Origin: Macropodus opercularis | Taxonomy: Eukaryota > Chordata > Actinopteri > Anabantiformes > Osphronemidae | Assembly: GCA_030770545.1 (NCBI GenBank) | Contig: CM061106.1 | Location: forward strand, 7,865,001-7,929,000 | DNA length: 64,000 nucleotides | Reading direction: 5' to 3' | Part shown: in pieces, positions 35,408 to 48,700 of the stretch | Position numbering within the stretch: position 1 is the first letter of the stretch | Layout of the letters: each line of letters opens with the position of its first letter | Program-made: the position numbers and the translations under genes | The notes under the pieces: model-generated | The model's database searches: none | Told to the model about the DNA's origin: nothing | The model's input: the letters and a program-made list of their open reading frames with translations, nothing else

Positions 35408-35668
35408 ATGTCACCACTGATTTCTAGAAAGACGCTTCTCACTGTTATTATCTGCTTCTATGTCCTGTTGGGAACATTCATTGCTCTGCCTCCACACACA
35501 CACATGACCCAGGATTCACACACAAGCTGGTTGCAGGCTTTTTGTACAACACCACACACACCAAGGACTCACACAGGATCTATAGGAAGATTAACATCAC
35601 TGCTACTTCTCTGGATGTTTCACCATCAAAACTGGAGACGGACTCAAAGATCAACAAACATTACATAA
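35408..35668 (+). CDS. Unrecognised candidate first coding exon, membrane-anchored
   Basis: An 86-codon frame begins MSPLISRKTLLTVIICFYVL and continues LGTFIALPP. This resembles the short cytoplasmic tail and signal anchor of a type II membrane protein. It follows an acceptor-like TTCTTACAG at about 35,350, and a donor-like CTACCAG|GTAAAG lies at about 35,154, compatible with an upstream 5' UTR exon. No catalytic domain follows before 36,242, so it is a partial gene, a relic or chance. I do not recognise the family. Confidence 0.25.
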   Translation: MSPLISRKTLLTVIICFYVLLGTFIALPPHTHMTQDSHTSWLQAFCTTPHTPRTHTGSIGRLTSLLLLWMFHHQNWRRTQRSTNIT

Positions 35669-36241
35669 ACACAGTGGAAAAGATATTGATCATGTGACTG
35701 AACCCAGATGGTTCAATATACAAGGCTCCAATAAAAAGTGAACATCAATCTGAGCTCAACTGGACCTTTAAGTACTGGAAGAAAATAAATGCATCAATTC
35801 AAACATCATGAGCAACGATTCTACAAACTGATGATGAACATTGACTGGTAGGAAATGAGCAACTGATCAAACACACTCAATCCAACAGTTTTCATTAAAC
35901 AATCATCTGTGAACATCTGGAAGCTTCTCACTAATTCAGCTATCAGATTCTTTTCTGATGTCACAGTTTGTCACATGTGTTGAACTGAGCTTCAGACAAA
36001 GAGAAAACATCCTGATATTCACTGGAAAACAAATTCACAACAAGTCATCAACATTTATATCCTGGAATAATCTGAGCTTCCATCTTTAAAGGAAGAGGAA
36101 GAAGTTGACAAGGAATCATTTACAACTGGTTCAGAAAGAAACCGATTCAATATATGCATCTAAAAACGAGACAGACATGAACAGACTGAACTATGTGATC
36201 AACAGAGACAACGTTTCTCTGACAGAACCATGCTCTCACTA

Positions 36242-36774
36242 CTACACATCACACAGAGACACTGAGGAACCAGACCAAACTACAAACCCAGGATACAGAG
36301 GTTGAGTGAATGTGGTGTTGAAGGTGTGGAGGTGGATCAGTTTGTCAGAGGAGACTCTGTAGAAGGACAGAGAACCAGCAGGACAGTCCACAAACACTGA
36401 GACTCTGTCAGACACAGAGGAGGAGGATGAGATGGATGTTACTGTGTTATTGTGCCAGACAGAGTAACCACCAACATCAGAGCAGTTCATCCTCCAGGAC
36501 TGATCATTTCCTCCAAACAAACAGTCTTTACTGTTTCCTTTCCTTCCAATTCCTCTGTAACTCACTGATATCTCAATGTCTCCTCTACACTCAACCTCCC
36601 AGTAACAGCGACCAGTCAGTTCATTACTACACAGCAGCTGATTCCAGTAATCAAATCTGTCTGGATGATCAGGATACGACTGATCCTCCTTCACATATGT
36701 CACCATCCTGTTGTTGTCAGACAGTCGTAGTTTTCTGTTCACTGTGTTTGTGTCGATGGTGAGTTGACAGAAAT
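36242..36774 (-). CDS. NLR exon 7: PRY-SPRY (B30.2) domain
   Basis: 533 nt, 177 codons including stop. It shows the PRY block (CQLTIDTNTVNRKLRLSDNN), SYPDHPDRFDYWNQLLCS, and the SPRY blocks GRCYWEVEC and PLYPGFVVWSGSSVSLCDV. The first two bases complete a Tyr codon begun by the 47-nt exon 36,966-36,920 (VEPGGVRWLRPGLRK). Confidence 0.88.
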
Positions 36775-39700
36775 CTGATGGAGAGAACAAGACACAATCC
36801 AGCTGCAGTTATTCATCTCTCATCAGTTTGATGATGACTCATGACATCAGTGATGTGACAGTTTGAAGATGGTTGAATGTTGCTGCTTTGTTTCATCAGT
36901 CTCATTAAAACACACTTACACTTCCTCAGACCTGGTCTCAACCATCGGACTCCACCAGGCTCCACCCTGAAAGGAGGACGGGGTCAGACCAGCACATGCA
37001 GACATGGACATTACATGGCTCTCATGTTGTTCTAGGATTGTGTTCAGATGGAGGCTTGTGTGTAGGGATGGCCATTCAGCAGATACTAAGGAATTGGAGC
37101 CTTATCTTGGAATCTACGGAGCAGGAGGTGACGTGGAGAAAAGGCTTCACTTCTCTACTGAAGATCAGTGTTGGTGTCAGACTCCTGCTTTCAGTCTCAC
37201 TCTGTCACCACCAAACTAATGTGACGCCACAGGAAGCAGGAAACTGGAGCAAAGTCAAAGAGGCTCAACTCTACATACATGGAATCTGTGTCTCTAATGT
37301 TTGGGACTGATCTCAGAGCTGGAATGTGGAGAAAACCCTGAGGCTCAGACGTTATCCTGTGTTCAGAGGAGTCTAGTTCACCTACACCTCCTCATGGAGC
37401 CGTATACAGCCGGGAAAAGGCCACCAGCCCGCTTAGGATCGGCCACCGCACCGTTGCTAGTGTTCTGCTGAGCGCCTGCCCGCCTGCCGCTCCACTGGGT
37501 CGTCTTCAACTGCTGCAATCTCACGGACAGTAAGCCGCTATCGCCGAACTTTAAGGGTCAGTAAATGTTTATAGATAGTTAATGTTGTGGTGCCGTACCG
37601 CCGTGTATGGACTGGTTGCTATAAGGATTCCCACTGTGCATGTAGTGCTTTCACTTGGTGTGTGAAACTGCCCTCAGAGGCTCAATGCAGACAAGTTACA
37701 CCATCTTGCCATTGCCTTGTGGCGGATATTGTCACAGATGGAGGCTTGTGTGTAGGGATGGCCATTCAGCAGATACTAAGGAATTGGAGCCTTATCTTGG
37801 AATCTACGGAGCAGGAGGTGACGTGGAGAAAAGGCTTCACTTCTCTACTGAAGATCAGTGTTGGTGTCAGACTCCTGCTTTCAGTCTCACTCTGTCACCA
37901 CCAAACTAATGTGACGCCACAGGAAGCAGGAAACTGGAGCAAAGTCAAAGAGGCTCAACTCTACATACATGGACTCTGTGTCTCTAATGTTTGGGACTGA
38001 TCTCAGAGCTGGAATGTGGAGAAAACCCTGAGGCTCAGACGTTATCCTGTGTTCAGAGGAGTCTAGTTCACCTACACCTCCTCATGGATCCGTATACAGC
38101 CGGGAAAAGGCCACCAGCCCGCTTAGGATCGGCCACCGCACCGTTGCTAGTGTTCTGCTGAGCGCCTGCCCGCCTGCCGCTCCACTGGGTCGTCTTCAAC
38201 TGCTGCAATCTCACGGACAGTAAGCCGCTATCGCCGAACTTTAAGGGTCAGTAAATGTTTATAGATAGTTAATGTTGTGGTGCCGTACCGCCGTGTATGG
38301 ACTGGTTGCTATAAGGATTCCCACTGTGCATGTAGTGCTTTCACTTGGTGTGTGAAACTGCCCTCAGAGGCTCAATGCAGACAAGTTACACCATCTTGCC
38401 ATTGCCTTGTGGCGGATATTGTCACACTCATGATTTGAAAGTAGCTGTGATTCCCACTCTGTTCTATGTGTGTACTGCCGCTGAGCGCCGACTCACGTGG
38501 TTTCTTTTACTCAGAACACTTACACTAGACTTAGCCACCATCCCAGTTAATACATCGGGTCCTAAGGCCTCCATTTTCTCTCTCTCTTTCTCACCTTTCC
38601 TTACTGCTACACACACGTGGATTGGTTGTCTGCCATTTTGTGTCACACGTAGCCACAATCTTAGTGACTCCTCTCTCTCTTCACCCCATAATGGGCACTG
38701 GTTAGCACTGTCGTCTCACAGCAAGAAGGTCCCGAATTCGAATCCCGGAGGCGACCGGGGGCCTTTCTGGAGTCTGCATGTCCTCTTTGTATCTGCATGG
38801 GTTTTCTTGTATCTGCGTGGGAAATCTCCGGTTTCCTCCCACAATCCAAAGACATGCATGTTAGGTCAATTGGAAAACTGCGTAAATTGCCCGTAGGTGT
38901 GAGTGTGTGTGTGACTTGTGTGTCGATATGTGTGGCCCTGCGATGGACTGGCGACCTGTCCAGGCTGTACCCTGCCTCTTGCCCATAGCCAGCTGAGATA
39001 GGCTCCAGCACGCCTGCGACCCCTTCGGGGAAGAAGCGGAAGAAGATGAATAAATGAATGAAATTTAGCTTATAACCAAGATTGGTAAACTCTAATTTAT
39101 AGATTCATGCTTCTTTGTTCCCCAACCTAATTGGTGCCCCGGTGTGAGGCCGTGGTATTCAAACAATAAAACATCCAATCAGAAACTAAATACTACAATG
39201 AGCAATGAGTTTTTCCTGTTTGACAGATTGTAATGATGTTCTAGTTGTGATTCACCATCTTTTATATGTGACACTAGATCTCAGAACTACAAGATCAGGA
39301 TCTCAGGAAGGTTTAGATGTTGCAATCATCACTATTTCTCAGATGCGTTAATATCTTCCGATAGTGCCGGATCACAGCCAACATGGCTCAGACACATGTG
39401 TGAAAATAATCTGGGTAAGCTTACAACGTTGTTGCCTATTATACTAGATGGTCACCAGCAACTCCTCATACTATTTACATTACACAATGCAGTATCCCAG
39501 ACAGAACAAGAGACACGACTAAGAACACAACAAGAGACACGACTAAGAACACAACCAGTGACATAAATGGTGTCAGAATCCCTCCACAACAGGGTACACA
39601 GAAATTAACATCCTTGTCAGACACCATTATGACAGGGATCTGCAGCTTTGACAGAGTCCATAAGAAAATCTCTATGGCGGCAACAGAGTATTTTCCAGCG

Positions 39701-42700
39701 ATGGCCTGGGACTGTCCAAAACAGTTCTCAAGATCCTATGTGGTTGCCTGGGCTGAAACAGGATATTCCTGGGGCTGGAGAGCCCCCGCAGCCGGCAACA
39801 GAAAAGGTCGAACCACTGTGATGGTCTGCGACCAGAGAGGCAGGACCTCCCAGAGAAGAGCCGAACTCAATCCCAGGCTGGGCCCGGAGAAACTCAAACA
39901 CCGTCATCAGCGTCAGAGACTGGGGAAAACAGACTCCAGAGACAGGAAAAACCAGTCTCTGCTTCTTCAGAGAGCAGGGGACATGACAGAAGGAGGACAG
40001 AAACCCTGTGGCACTTCTGAGACCAGCAGAGGATGATGGGGACCCGGTAGCAGCACTTGATGAACAGTCCAACAGAGGAATCTCTGCAAGAACAGTCATG
40101 GAAGCTCCAGGCAGCAGCGCGCTCAGCAAGAGTGCAGGGCCAGAGTAAATCGAGGCAAGCACAGCCACCATGCTGTATTTAGGGAGCCTTGGGCATACGA
40201 CCACAGGCATACTGCACTCTGAGACGGAGGAAGGGATGTCAGCGATGACTTCAACGGGCTCAGGAACACACAAGAAGGTGCCTCCACCTGCAGCACCGTG
40301 GTTGAACCAGATGACGAAATAGATGCTGGCAAGGCTGCAGTTTGACAGGAAACCCCTATAGCAGAGCTGGGAACTGGAACAGGTGGCTCCAGTGCACATG
40401 CTGATGCACCAAGAGTAAGAACACAAAGACGAGTGCACTGATGACAGGAACAGATGTGGAAAGTGTTAACAGGAAAACATGTGGGCACTGCATCGCAGCT
40501 AGGAACAGGAGATGGTGAGTTAGACCCCACAGGAACACAGAAAGCTGAACCAAATGTTGAAAATGTAGCACAACCAGGAACAGGAAATGAAAGGGGTGAG
40601 ATTGATTTCTTAGGAGCACTGATGTCTGGAACTGAAGAGGATGCTGCTGCGTAAGCCAGGATCAGGAGATTGTGCATGTGTCTTTTCAGAAAGACAGGTG
40701 TCTAGACCGAACAAGAGACAATAAGTGGTTGACGGTAGCATGAATTGTTACACAGCGCACTCTCTAGAGCAGGGGTCACTAACAGGCGGACCGCGGTCCG
40801 GATCCGGACCCAGAAGCTGTCCCATACGGACCCGGAGCTACAGACCAAACGGAACGTTTTGATTCAGAATCTAGCGGAGCACTTTACTTTTAACCGGCGC
40901 GGCTATTGTGATCTTTACGGTAGTTATTTGGCGAAGGCCAATTGAATGTGCGTTAACCACGTGACTTCACTTAGCCAATCGATTCTGTGGATCACAGGCG
41001 CTAAATTCAACAGCACCTGCAGCTAAAAGAAAGTTCGAGGTTGCAAAGGAATTAACAAACACATACGGCGATAACAGTTGCGTGTAGCTAGCGACAACAA
41101 ATGGAGAGACAGACGCTACAAAACCTCAAAAACAGACACAAGGGTTGGATCAAACGGCCGCAGACAGACGATACCTCCCAGCAGTGAGTCCTGTACGTGG
41201 GTTAAATATATGAGGGGAAGAAGATGAGCCTCCAAAACTGTTCAGTTGTTAGGATATGTTCAGGTTTTTTAACCAGTTAAATTGGTTGAGACTTTTGATT
41301 CAAATTGTAAAATATTTTTTTTATACCTTTCCTTTATTTCCTTTAAGTTAAGCTCTTATTTGAACATTTGTGTTCTTGCTTATTTTGAAAATCAGCCCTG
41401 CTTTTATTTCATGAATTAGATTACATTGTAAATATATGTTCAGTTTGTCAAAAGGTTTTTGAATTGTACTGAATTAATTTGATTTGACAGTGAAGTACTG
41501 ATTACATGCAGGCTACTTAATATATCACAGTAAATAGTTAGACATTATAATCTTCTGGACCTTTGCTTCCAAAAAATGTGCGTAACCGGACCTCTTTAAA
41601 TTTTAGTTGAATACCCCTGCTCTAGACTGACTAGAGAACCAGGGGTAGGAGCGCCTGAGCCCCTGGTACTGCCTCTAAATCGCCACTAGATGGCGCCAAA
41701 CTAACAAGATGGGGGAGCTCAACCTAGAGCCTACCCCCTAATGACAAGACTCGAAATACAAAAGGGCTGCTCAACCTAGAGCCTGTGCCCACTCTAACAA
41801 ACTAGGGGATGACCCAATCGCACGACCCAGAGACTCGGGTGAACAGTGAACTTATATTTTAATCCTAAAACAACAAACAAGAACAAAACACAAACACGGG
41901 AGATTACGGACTACACGTAAATGACCTGAAACAAAACTAAACGTAAACCTAGACAAACATACTTCGAACATGGGGGCTAGAAAACTTAACACCAAACTCT
42001 AGACAAACACAGCTACGAGAACCAAAACCTGAAGCTACAAAACTTTAACACAGATGAAGCTGAACACAACAAGACATCCAAAATGACAAACCATAGACAC
42101 CAGAATAGTAGATACACCATGGACAGTGGATAATCAGCCAGCAAATAATAAAGGCACAGACAGCAACTTAAATACAGACCAAACAGGAAATAACCAACAG
42201 GTGAAAGCAATGATTAACACAAACCGGAAGTGGACAAACAGAAACCAACAAGGAAGAGAGGGGTTGGAGGGCCAAACTGTCACATGAATTGAGTTGCGCT
42301 CTGAGCCTTTAGCTCTTTCTAGATAGAGCGCACCTCAAAGGCAGACAGGCAAGCAGATAGTTCAGGAGTAGATCAGAGTAGGCAGAAAGCATCTAAGGCC
42401 GGTGGTGAAGGTGTCTGAACAGGCTAATGCCAAGCAGGAGGTGGAGTCACAGACTGATGGACAGGAGGTTCCACTGACAGGTAAGCAGGCTGAGGTGGTG
42501 GTGCAGGGACTGGAGGACGATGATTACTGCACTGAGACGCAGGAGCAGGACGAACAGAGCAAGACAAAGCAAGAGGCTGGTAGACTGGTAGCAAAATTCT
42601 TTTTCAGAAACCAGACTTTATACAAACAAGGTAAATACTCATTCCATCAGACGAAACAAACTGGGACTAGGACTTAGAAGGCGGAGCTGGGACCACATTG

Positions 42701-45700
42701 CAAATCAGCAATGCGCCACTAGATGGGGCCAGAAATCTCTAACCCCTATACTAGTGAAAAGGAGAACTAGAGGCCAATAACTAGACTGCTTCTGACTTAC
42801 GAGACTGACAAGAATCAAATCCACAAACACAAGCCAGACAAGACTTCAGGACTTTAATAAGTCTAATAGACAATAATTAAGAATAATAATAATAAAGATC
42901 ACTGCGTATGCAGGAGAAAACTCATAACAGGTTATCCTAAATACAGGTCACGGCTCATGCTGAGGATGAACCAAAACATATGTCACTTATACGCATAAAC
43001 TAGTACAGTTACATAACAGACCCCCAGAGTATTCACTGTACGGTTGACATGGAAACACTACACGTAGGAAAACACTTATGTACCACAGAACAGGAAATAA
43101 TTATCTCCCACAGGAGGCTACTAACAGACATGACAGGAACATCCCACACTGAGCCATAGACACATTCATTCATTCATCTTCTACCGCTTCTTCACGGACG
43201 TGCTTGAGCCTATCCCAGCTGGCTATGGGCGAAAGGCAGGGTCCACCCTGGACAGACCGCTAGTCTATCGCAGGGCCACACGTGGGCAATATACACATTT
43301 TTCCAATTGACATAACGGCATGTCTTTGGAGTGTGGGAGGAAACCACATACATGGGAAGAACATGCAAACTCTACATACACTAACTTTCACTGCAGTTAA
43401 TGTGTAACAGTTCCTGCCAGCAGTAAAATGCATCTGTACTCAGAGGAGGAAGTGTCTCTGATACAGTTCATCACTTTGTGTTGATTCTGGTTGAAGCATG
43501 TTTCGTTAGAGCAGCTGATCCTGGACATGAGCAGCAGAGATTTAGTGGAGCTCTTCACTCAGCTCCTGCTCCTGTTGAAGTCTCTGCTAAAACAAGTCTC
43601 TCCATACCTGAGAGTGTCCAGTCTCCAGTGTGGATCCTCCAGTGGAGCAGACAGCAGCTTCACTCCTGAGTCTCCTGGATGATTGTAGCTCAGGTCCAGC
43701 TCTCTCAGATGGGAGGGGTTGGAGCTCAGAGCTGAGGCCAGAGAAGCACAACCTCCCTCTGTGACCAGACAACCTGACAGCCTGCAGACACACAACAACA
43801 CAGAGAAGACTTGGAGGAGGAGTTTGATGGACATGTCACAATTACAACCATCATTAAGTCACACATTGAACCTCTGATGTCACTGAAGGAGTCAGATATC
43901 GACAAACCTGAAATGAAATCCATGAAATTAATCAGCAACTTTGGTTTATACCTTCACTTATAAATTGCAAAAAAAATTTCATTTAATGGAGTCATACTGA
44001 AACAAACCTCAGATTATCTACAAGCTTTACTAACTTGTTTTTATCTGGAAAGGGATACAGAGAAATGGTAAGCAGTTTAGAAATCATTTCACACTCATGA
44101 CATTCAGCCAACACAGAGATAATTTGGTTCTCTGGTTTTTCTGTTTTATTTAGATATCTGAAACGATCATGTCATTGTGATTCTCTACAAGCTGAGGAGA
44201 ATGTAGTGAAGTTCATCAATCCTGACCTGAGAGTCTCCAGTTGACAGTGTGGACTCTTCAGTCCAGCAGACAACAGCTTCACTCCTGAATCCTGCAGGTC
44301 GTTGTTACTCAGGTCCAGTTCTCTCAGACTAGAGGACTGAGAGCTGAGAACTGAGGACAGAGCTTCACAGCTTCTCTCTGACAGGTTACAACCACTCAGT
44401 CTAGTGAGAAGACAAGTAAAAATATAATTATAATAATATATGTAATGCCACATTAATTAAATCTGTACATGACACACAATTAATAAATACTACATTCAAT
44501 ATAGAAATTTTACACGTCCGTATACTTACACAGCTTTGTTGGAGGCTTTGACGACTGGCAGCAGCCTCAGCAGAGCCTCCTCTGAACCAGAGTATTTCTG
44601 CAGGTCAAACACGTCCAGATCTTCTTCTGATGACAGTAAGATGAAGCCCAGAGCCGACCACTGAGCAGGAGACAGTTCATGTGTGGAGAGACGTCCTGAT
44701 TTCAGGTTCTGTTGGATCTGCTCCACTAGAGAACCATCATTCAGTTCATTCAGACAGTGGAACAGGTTGATGCTTCTCTCTGCAGACAGATCCTCACTGA
44801 GCTTCTCCTTGATGTACTGGACTGTTTCCTGATTGGTCTCTGGGCTACTTCCTGTCTGGGTCATCAGACCTTGTAGTAGAGTCTGATTGGTCTCCAGTGA
44901 AAGACCGAGTAGGAAACGGAGGAACAGGTCCAGGTGTCCATTTGGACTCTGTAAGGCCTTGTCAATAGCAAACCTGTGAATCACAATCAAAGATGTTTTG
45001 CTAAAAAGCAGTCTGAGGTTCTGTAGTGACAGTTGGGGCAACAACATCACATTTTTGTTGTCGTTGTTGAAACACACCATCACATGAAGAGCAGCCAGAA
45101 ACTCCTGAACACTCAGATGAACAAAGCTGAACGTCTTGACTTCGTCCTTCTTCCTTCGCTCTTCTTTAAAGATCTCTGTGAACACTCCTGAACACACTGA
45201 GGCTCCACTGACATCGATGCCGCTCTCTTTCAGATCGTTCTCATAGAAGATCAAGTTTCCCTTTTCCAGCTGCTCAAAAGCCAGTTTAGCTAATGACTTG
45301 ATGTATGTGATGCTCTGTTCTGGGTCGTAATTCTCTTTAGTCTGCTTCATGTGAAACTCCAGGAACTCTGTGTATATCTCAGTCAGGGTCTTGGGCAGCT
45401 CTCCTCCCTCTCTGGTTCTCAGCAGATCCTCCAGAACCGTAGCAGTGATCCAGCAGAAGACTGGGATGTGACACATGATGTGGAGGCTTCGTGATGTCTT
45501 GATGTGGGAGATGATGGTTGTGGCCTGCTGCTCATCTCTGAACCTCTTCCTGAAGTACTGCTCCTTCTGTGGGTCAGTGAACCCTCTGACCTCTGTCACC
45601 ATGTCAACAAACTCTAGAGGGATCTGATTGGCTGCTGCAGGTCGTGTAGTGATCCAGATGCGAGCAGAGGGAAGCAGGTTCCCTCTGATGAGTTTCTTTA

Positions 45701-48700
45701 TGAGGACGTTTATTTCAGTCGACTTTGCTTCATCAGTAGAACTAACGTCATCAACATTAAGGTTCAGATGAAGGCGACTCTCGTCCAGTCCATCAAACAC
45801 AAACAGAAGCTTGAACTCGCTCTTGTCATAGTTGGTGTTTCCTGATGACTGTAGAGATGTAAAGATGTAGTTCAGAGCCTCTTGGCTGATGGACACTGTT
45901 TCATGGAAACATTTATGAATGAGCTCTGCCAAACTAAACTTCTGTCCCATCAGCTGATTCAACTGACGGAAGGTGAAGGGGAAAATCAGATGCACGTCTT
46001 GACTGGACCTTTGTTCAGCCCAGTCCAACACAAACTTCTGCACAAGGACTGTTTTTCCAATTCCAGCGATTCCGTTGGTCAGCACTGTTTTCACTGCTCT
46101 GCCGTCTCCAGAGGGGTGTTTGAACATGTCGCTGGGTTGGATCGGATCCTCTGAGTCCATTTGCTTCACCAGCTTCCTTGGCTTTTCCATCTGATGGATT
46201 TCATGCTGTGTGTTCATCTCTATGTGACCCGTGGCTGTGACATACAGCTCTGTGTAGATAGTGTGTAGCTGCTGTGCGTCCTTCTTCTGTGTCCAGCCTT
46301 CTTGTACTAAAGGAAACCTGTCCCTGAAGTGATCCTGGAGCTTCTTTTGATAGTATGCAATGTGTCGTGGCCGTGGTACTGGAATCATTCCATCTGGGTC
46401 AAAGACAAACAGAAAGTCCAGTGACAACAAAAATAGTAACATTAGCTTCTCTACGGCTGGCAGACCACTGTCCCCACCTGAAGCACTCAAAGATGTTATA
46501 GGCATGACATTTATAGAAATCTTCAAACTCTTCTGCACAGGTTTTGTTTTTCATATTAGCAGCCTCATAATTTGTTACAGGACTCAGACGTCTTCTCCAC
46601 CACTCATACCCATAGTCTATGACCACCGAACATTTAAATGGTGGACAGTTCCGGTACCTGGCTCCATCTTCTGAGGAGACTGAGATCCTGTGGAGTGTCC
46701 AGGCCTCTGCTAAGGACATTTCATGACTCTGTGGCAGCTCAGCTCTCCACTACGCTGTGGTCCGCTGGTATGCAAGTATCTATCAGTCTATATATCTATA
46801 TATCTATATCTATATCCATATCTATATATATCTACAGTCAGGTCCATAAATATTGGGACAGCAACACAATTCTAATGTTTTTGACTCTATACACCACCAC
46901 AATGGATTTAAAATGAAACGAACAAGATGTGCTTTAACTGCAGACTTTTAGCTTTAATTTGATGGTATTTACATCCAAATCAGGTGAACGGTGTAGGAAT
47001 TACAACAGTTTTTATATGTGCTTCCCACTTTTTAAGGAACAAAAGTCATGGGACAATTGGCTGCTCAGCTATTCCATGGCCAGGTGTGTGTTATTCCCTC
47101 GTTATCCCATTTACAAGGAGCAGATAAAAGGTTCAGAGTTAATTTCAAGTGTGCTATTTGCATTCGGAAGCTGCTGCTGTCAACTCTCAATATGAGATCC
47201 AAAGAGCTGTCACTATCAGTGAAGCAAGCCATCATTAGGCTGAAAAAACAAAACAAATCCATCAGAGAGATAGCAAAAACTTTAGGTGTGGCCAAATCAA
47301 CTGTTTGGAACATCCTTAAAAAGAAACAACGCACTGGTGAGCTCAGCAACACCAAAAGACCTGGAAGACCACGGAAAACAACTGTGGTGGATGACAGAAG
47401 AATTCTTTCCTTGGTGAAGAAAACACCCTTCATAACAGTTGGCCAGATCAAGAACACTCTCCAGGAGGTAGGTGTATGTGTGTCAAAGTCAACAATCAAG
47501 AGAAGACTTCACCAGAGTGAATACAGAGGGTTCACCACAAGATGTAAACCATTGGTGAGCCTCAAAAACAGGAAGGCCAGATTAGAGTTTGCCAAACAAC
47601 ATCTAAAAAAGCCTTCACAGTTCTTGAACAACATCCTATGGACTGATGAGACCAAGATCAACTTATACCAGAGTGATGGGAAGTGAAGAGTATGGAGAAG
47701 AAAAGGAACTGCTCATGATCCAAAGCACACCACCTCATCAGTGAAGCATGGTGGTGGCAGTGTCATGGCGTGGGCATGTATGGCTGCCAGTGGAACTGGT
47801 TCTCTTGTATTTATTGATGATGTGACTGCGGACAAAAGCAGCAGGATGAATTCTGAAGTGTTTCGGGCAATATTATCTGCTCATATTCAGCAAAATGCTT
47901 CAGAACTCATTGGACGGCGCTTCACAGTGCAGATGGACAATGACCCAAAGCATACTGCGAAAGTAACCAAAGAGTTTTTTAAGGGAAAGAAGTGGAATGT
48001 TATGCAATGGCCAAGTCAATCACCTGCCCTGAATCCGATTGAGCATGCATTTCACTTGCTGAAGACAAGACTGAAGGGAAAATGCCCCAAGAACAAGCAG
48101 GAACTGAAGACCGTTGCAGTAGAGGCCTGGCAGAGCATCACCAGGGATGAAACCCAGCGTCTGGTGATGTCTATGCGTTCCAGACTTCAGGCTGTAATTG
48201 ACTGCAAAGGATTTGCAACCAAGTATTAAAAAGTGAAAGTTTGATTTATGATTGTTACTCTGTCCCATTACTTTTGGTCCCTTAAAAAGTGGGAGGCACA
48301 TATAAAAACTGTTGTAATTCCTACACCGTTCACCTGATTTGGATGTAAATACCCTCAAATTAAAGCTAAAAGTCTGCAGTTAAAGCACATCTTGTTCGTT
48401 TCATTTTAAATCCATTGTTGTGGTGTATAGAGCCAAAAAGATTAGAATTGTGTCGATGTCCCAATATTTATGGACCTGACTGTATATATAAGCACCCAGT
48501 GTGGGTCCTTAGGCAAGACCCACTTCGCACATGTCGCCGACCTCACACACAATGAGAGATGCCGGCTCAGACGTCGCCCGGTCAAACAAGGTCTGCGTCA
48601 GGTGTTGGGGAACCAGAACACCTTGATGAGAAATGGGCTACTGGAACAAGAAAGAAATGGGCGAGACACGAGAACTGGAATACTACTACTCTAGTAACCC

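Noticed and set aside
37587..38000. 137-codon frame in the 690-bp tandem repeat
   Set aside because: The frame appears in both repeat units with different starts, has no domain, and is explained by the duplication.
43491..43682. Plus-strand frame with Leu-rich helix-like sequence
   Set aside because: Antisense to the NLR LRR exon for much of its length, so its pattern is a shadow.
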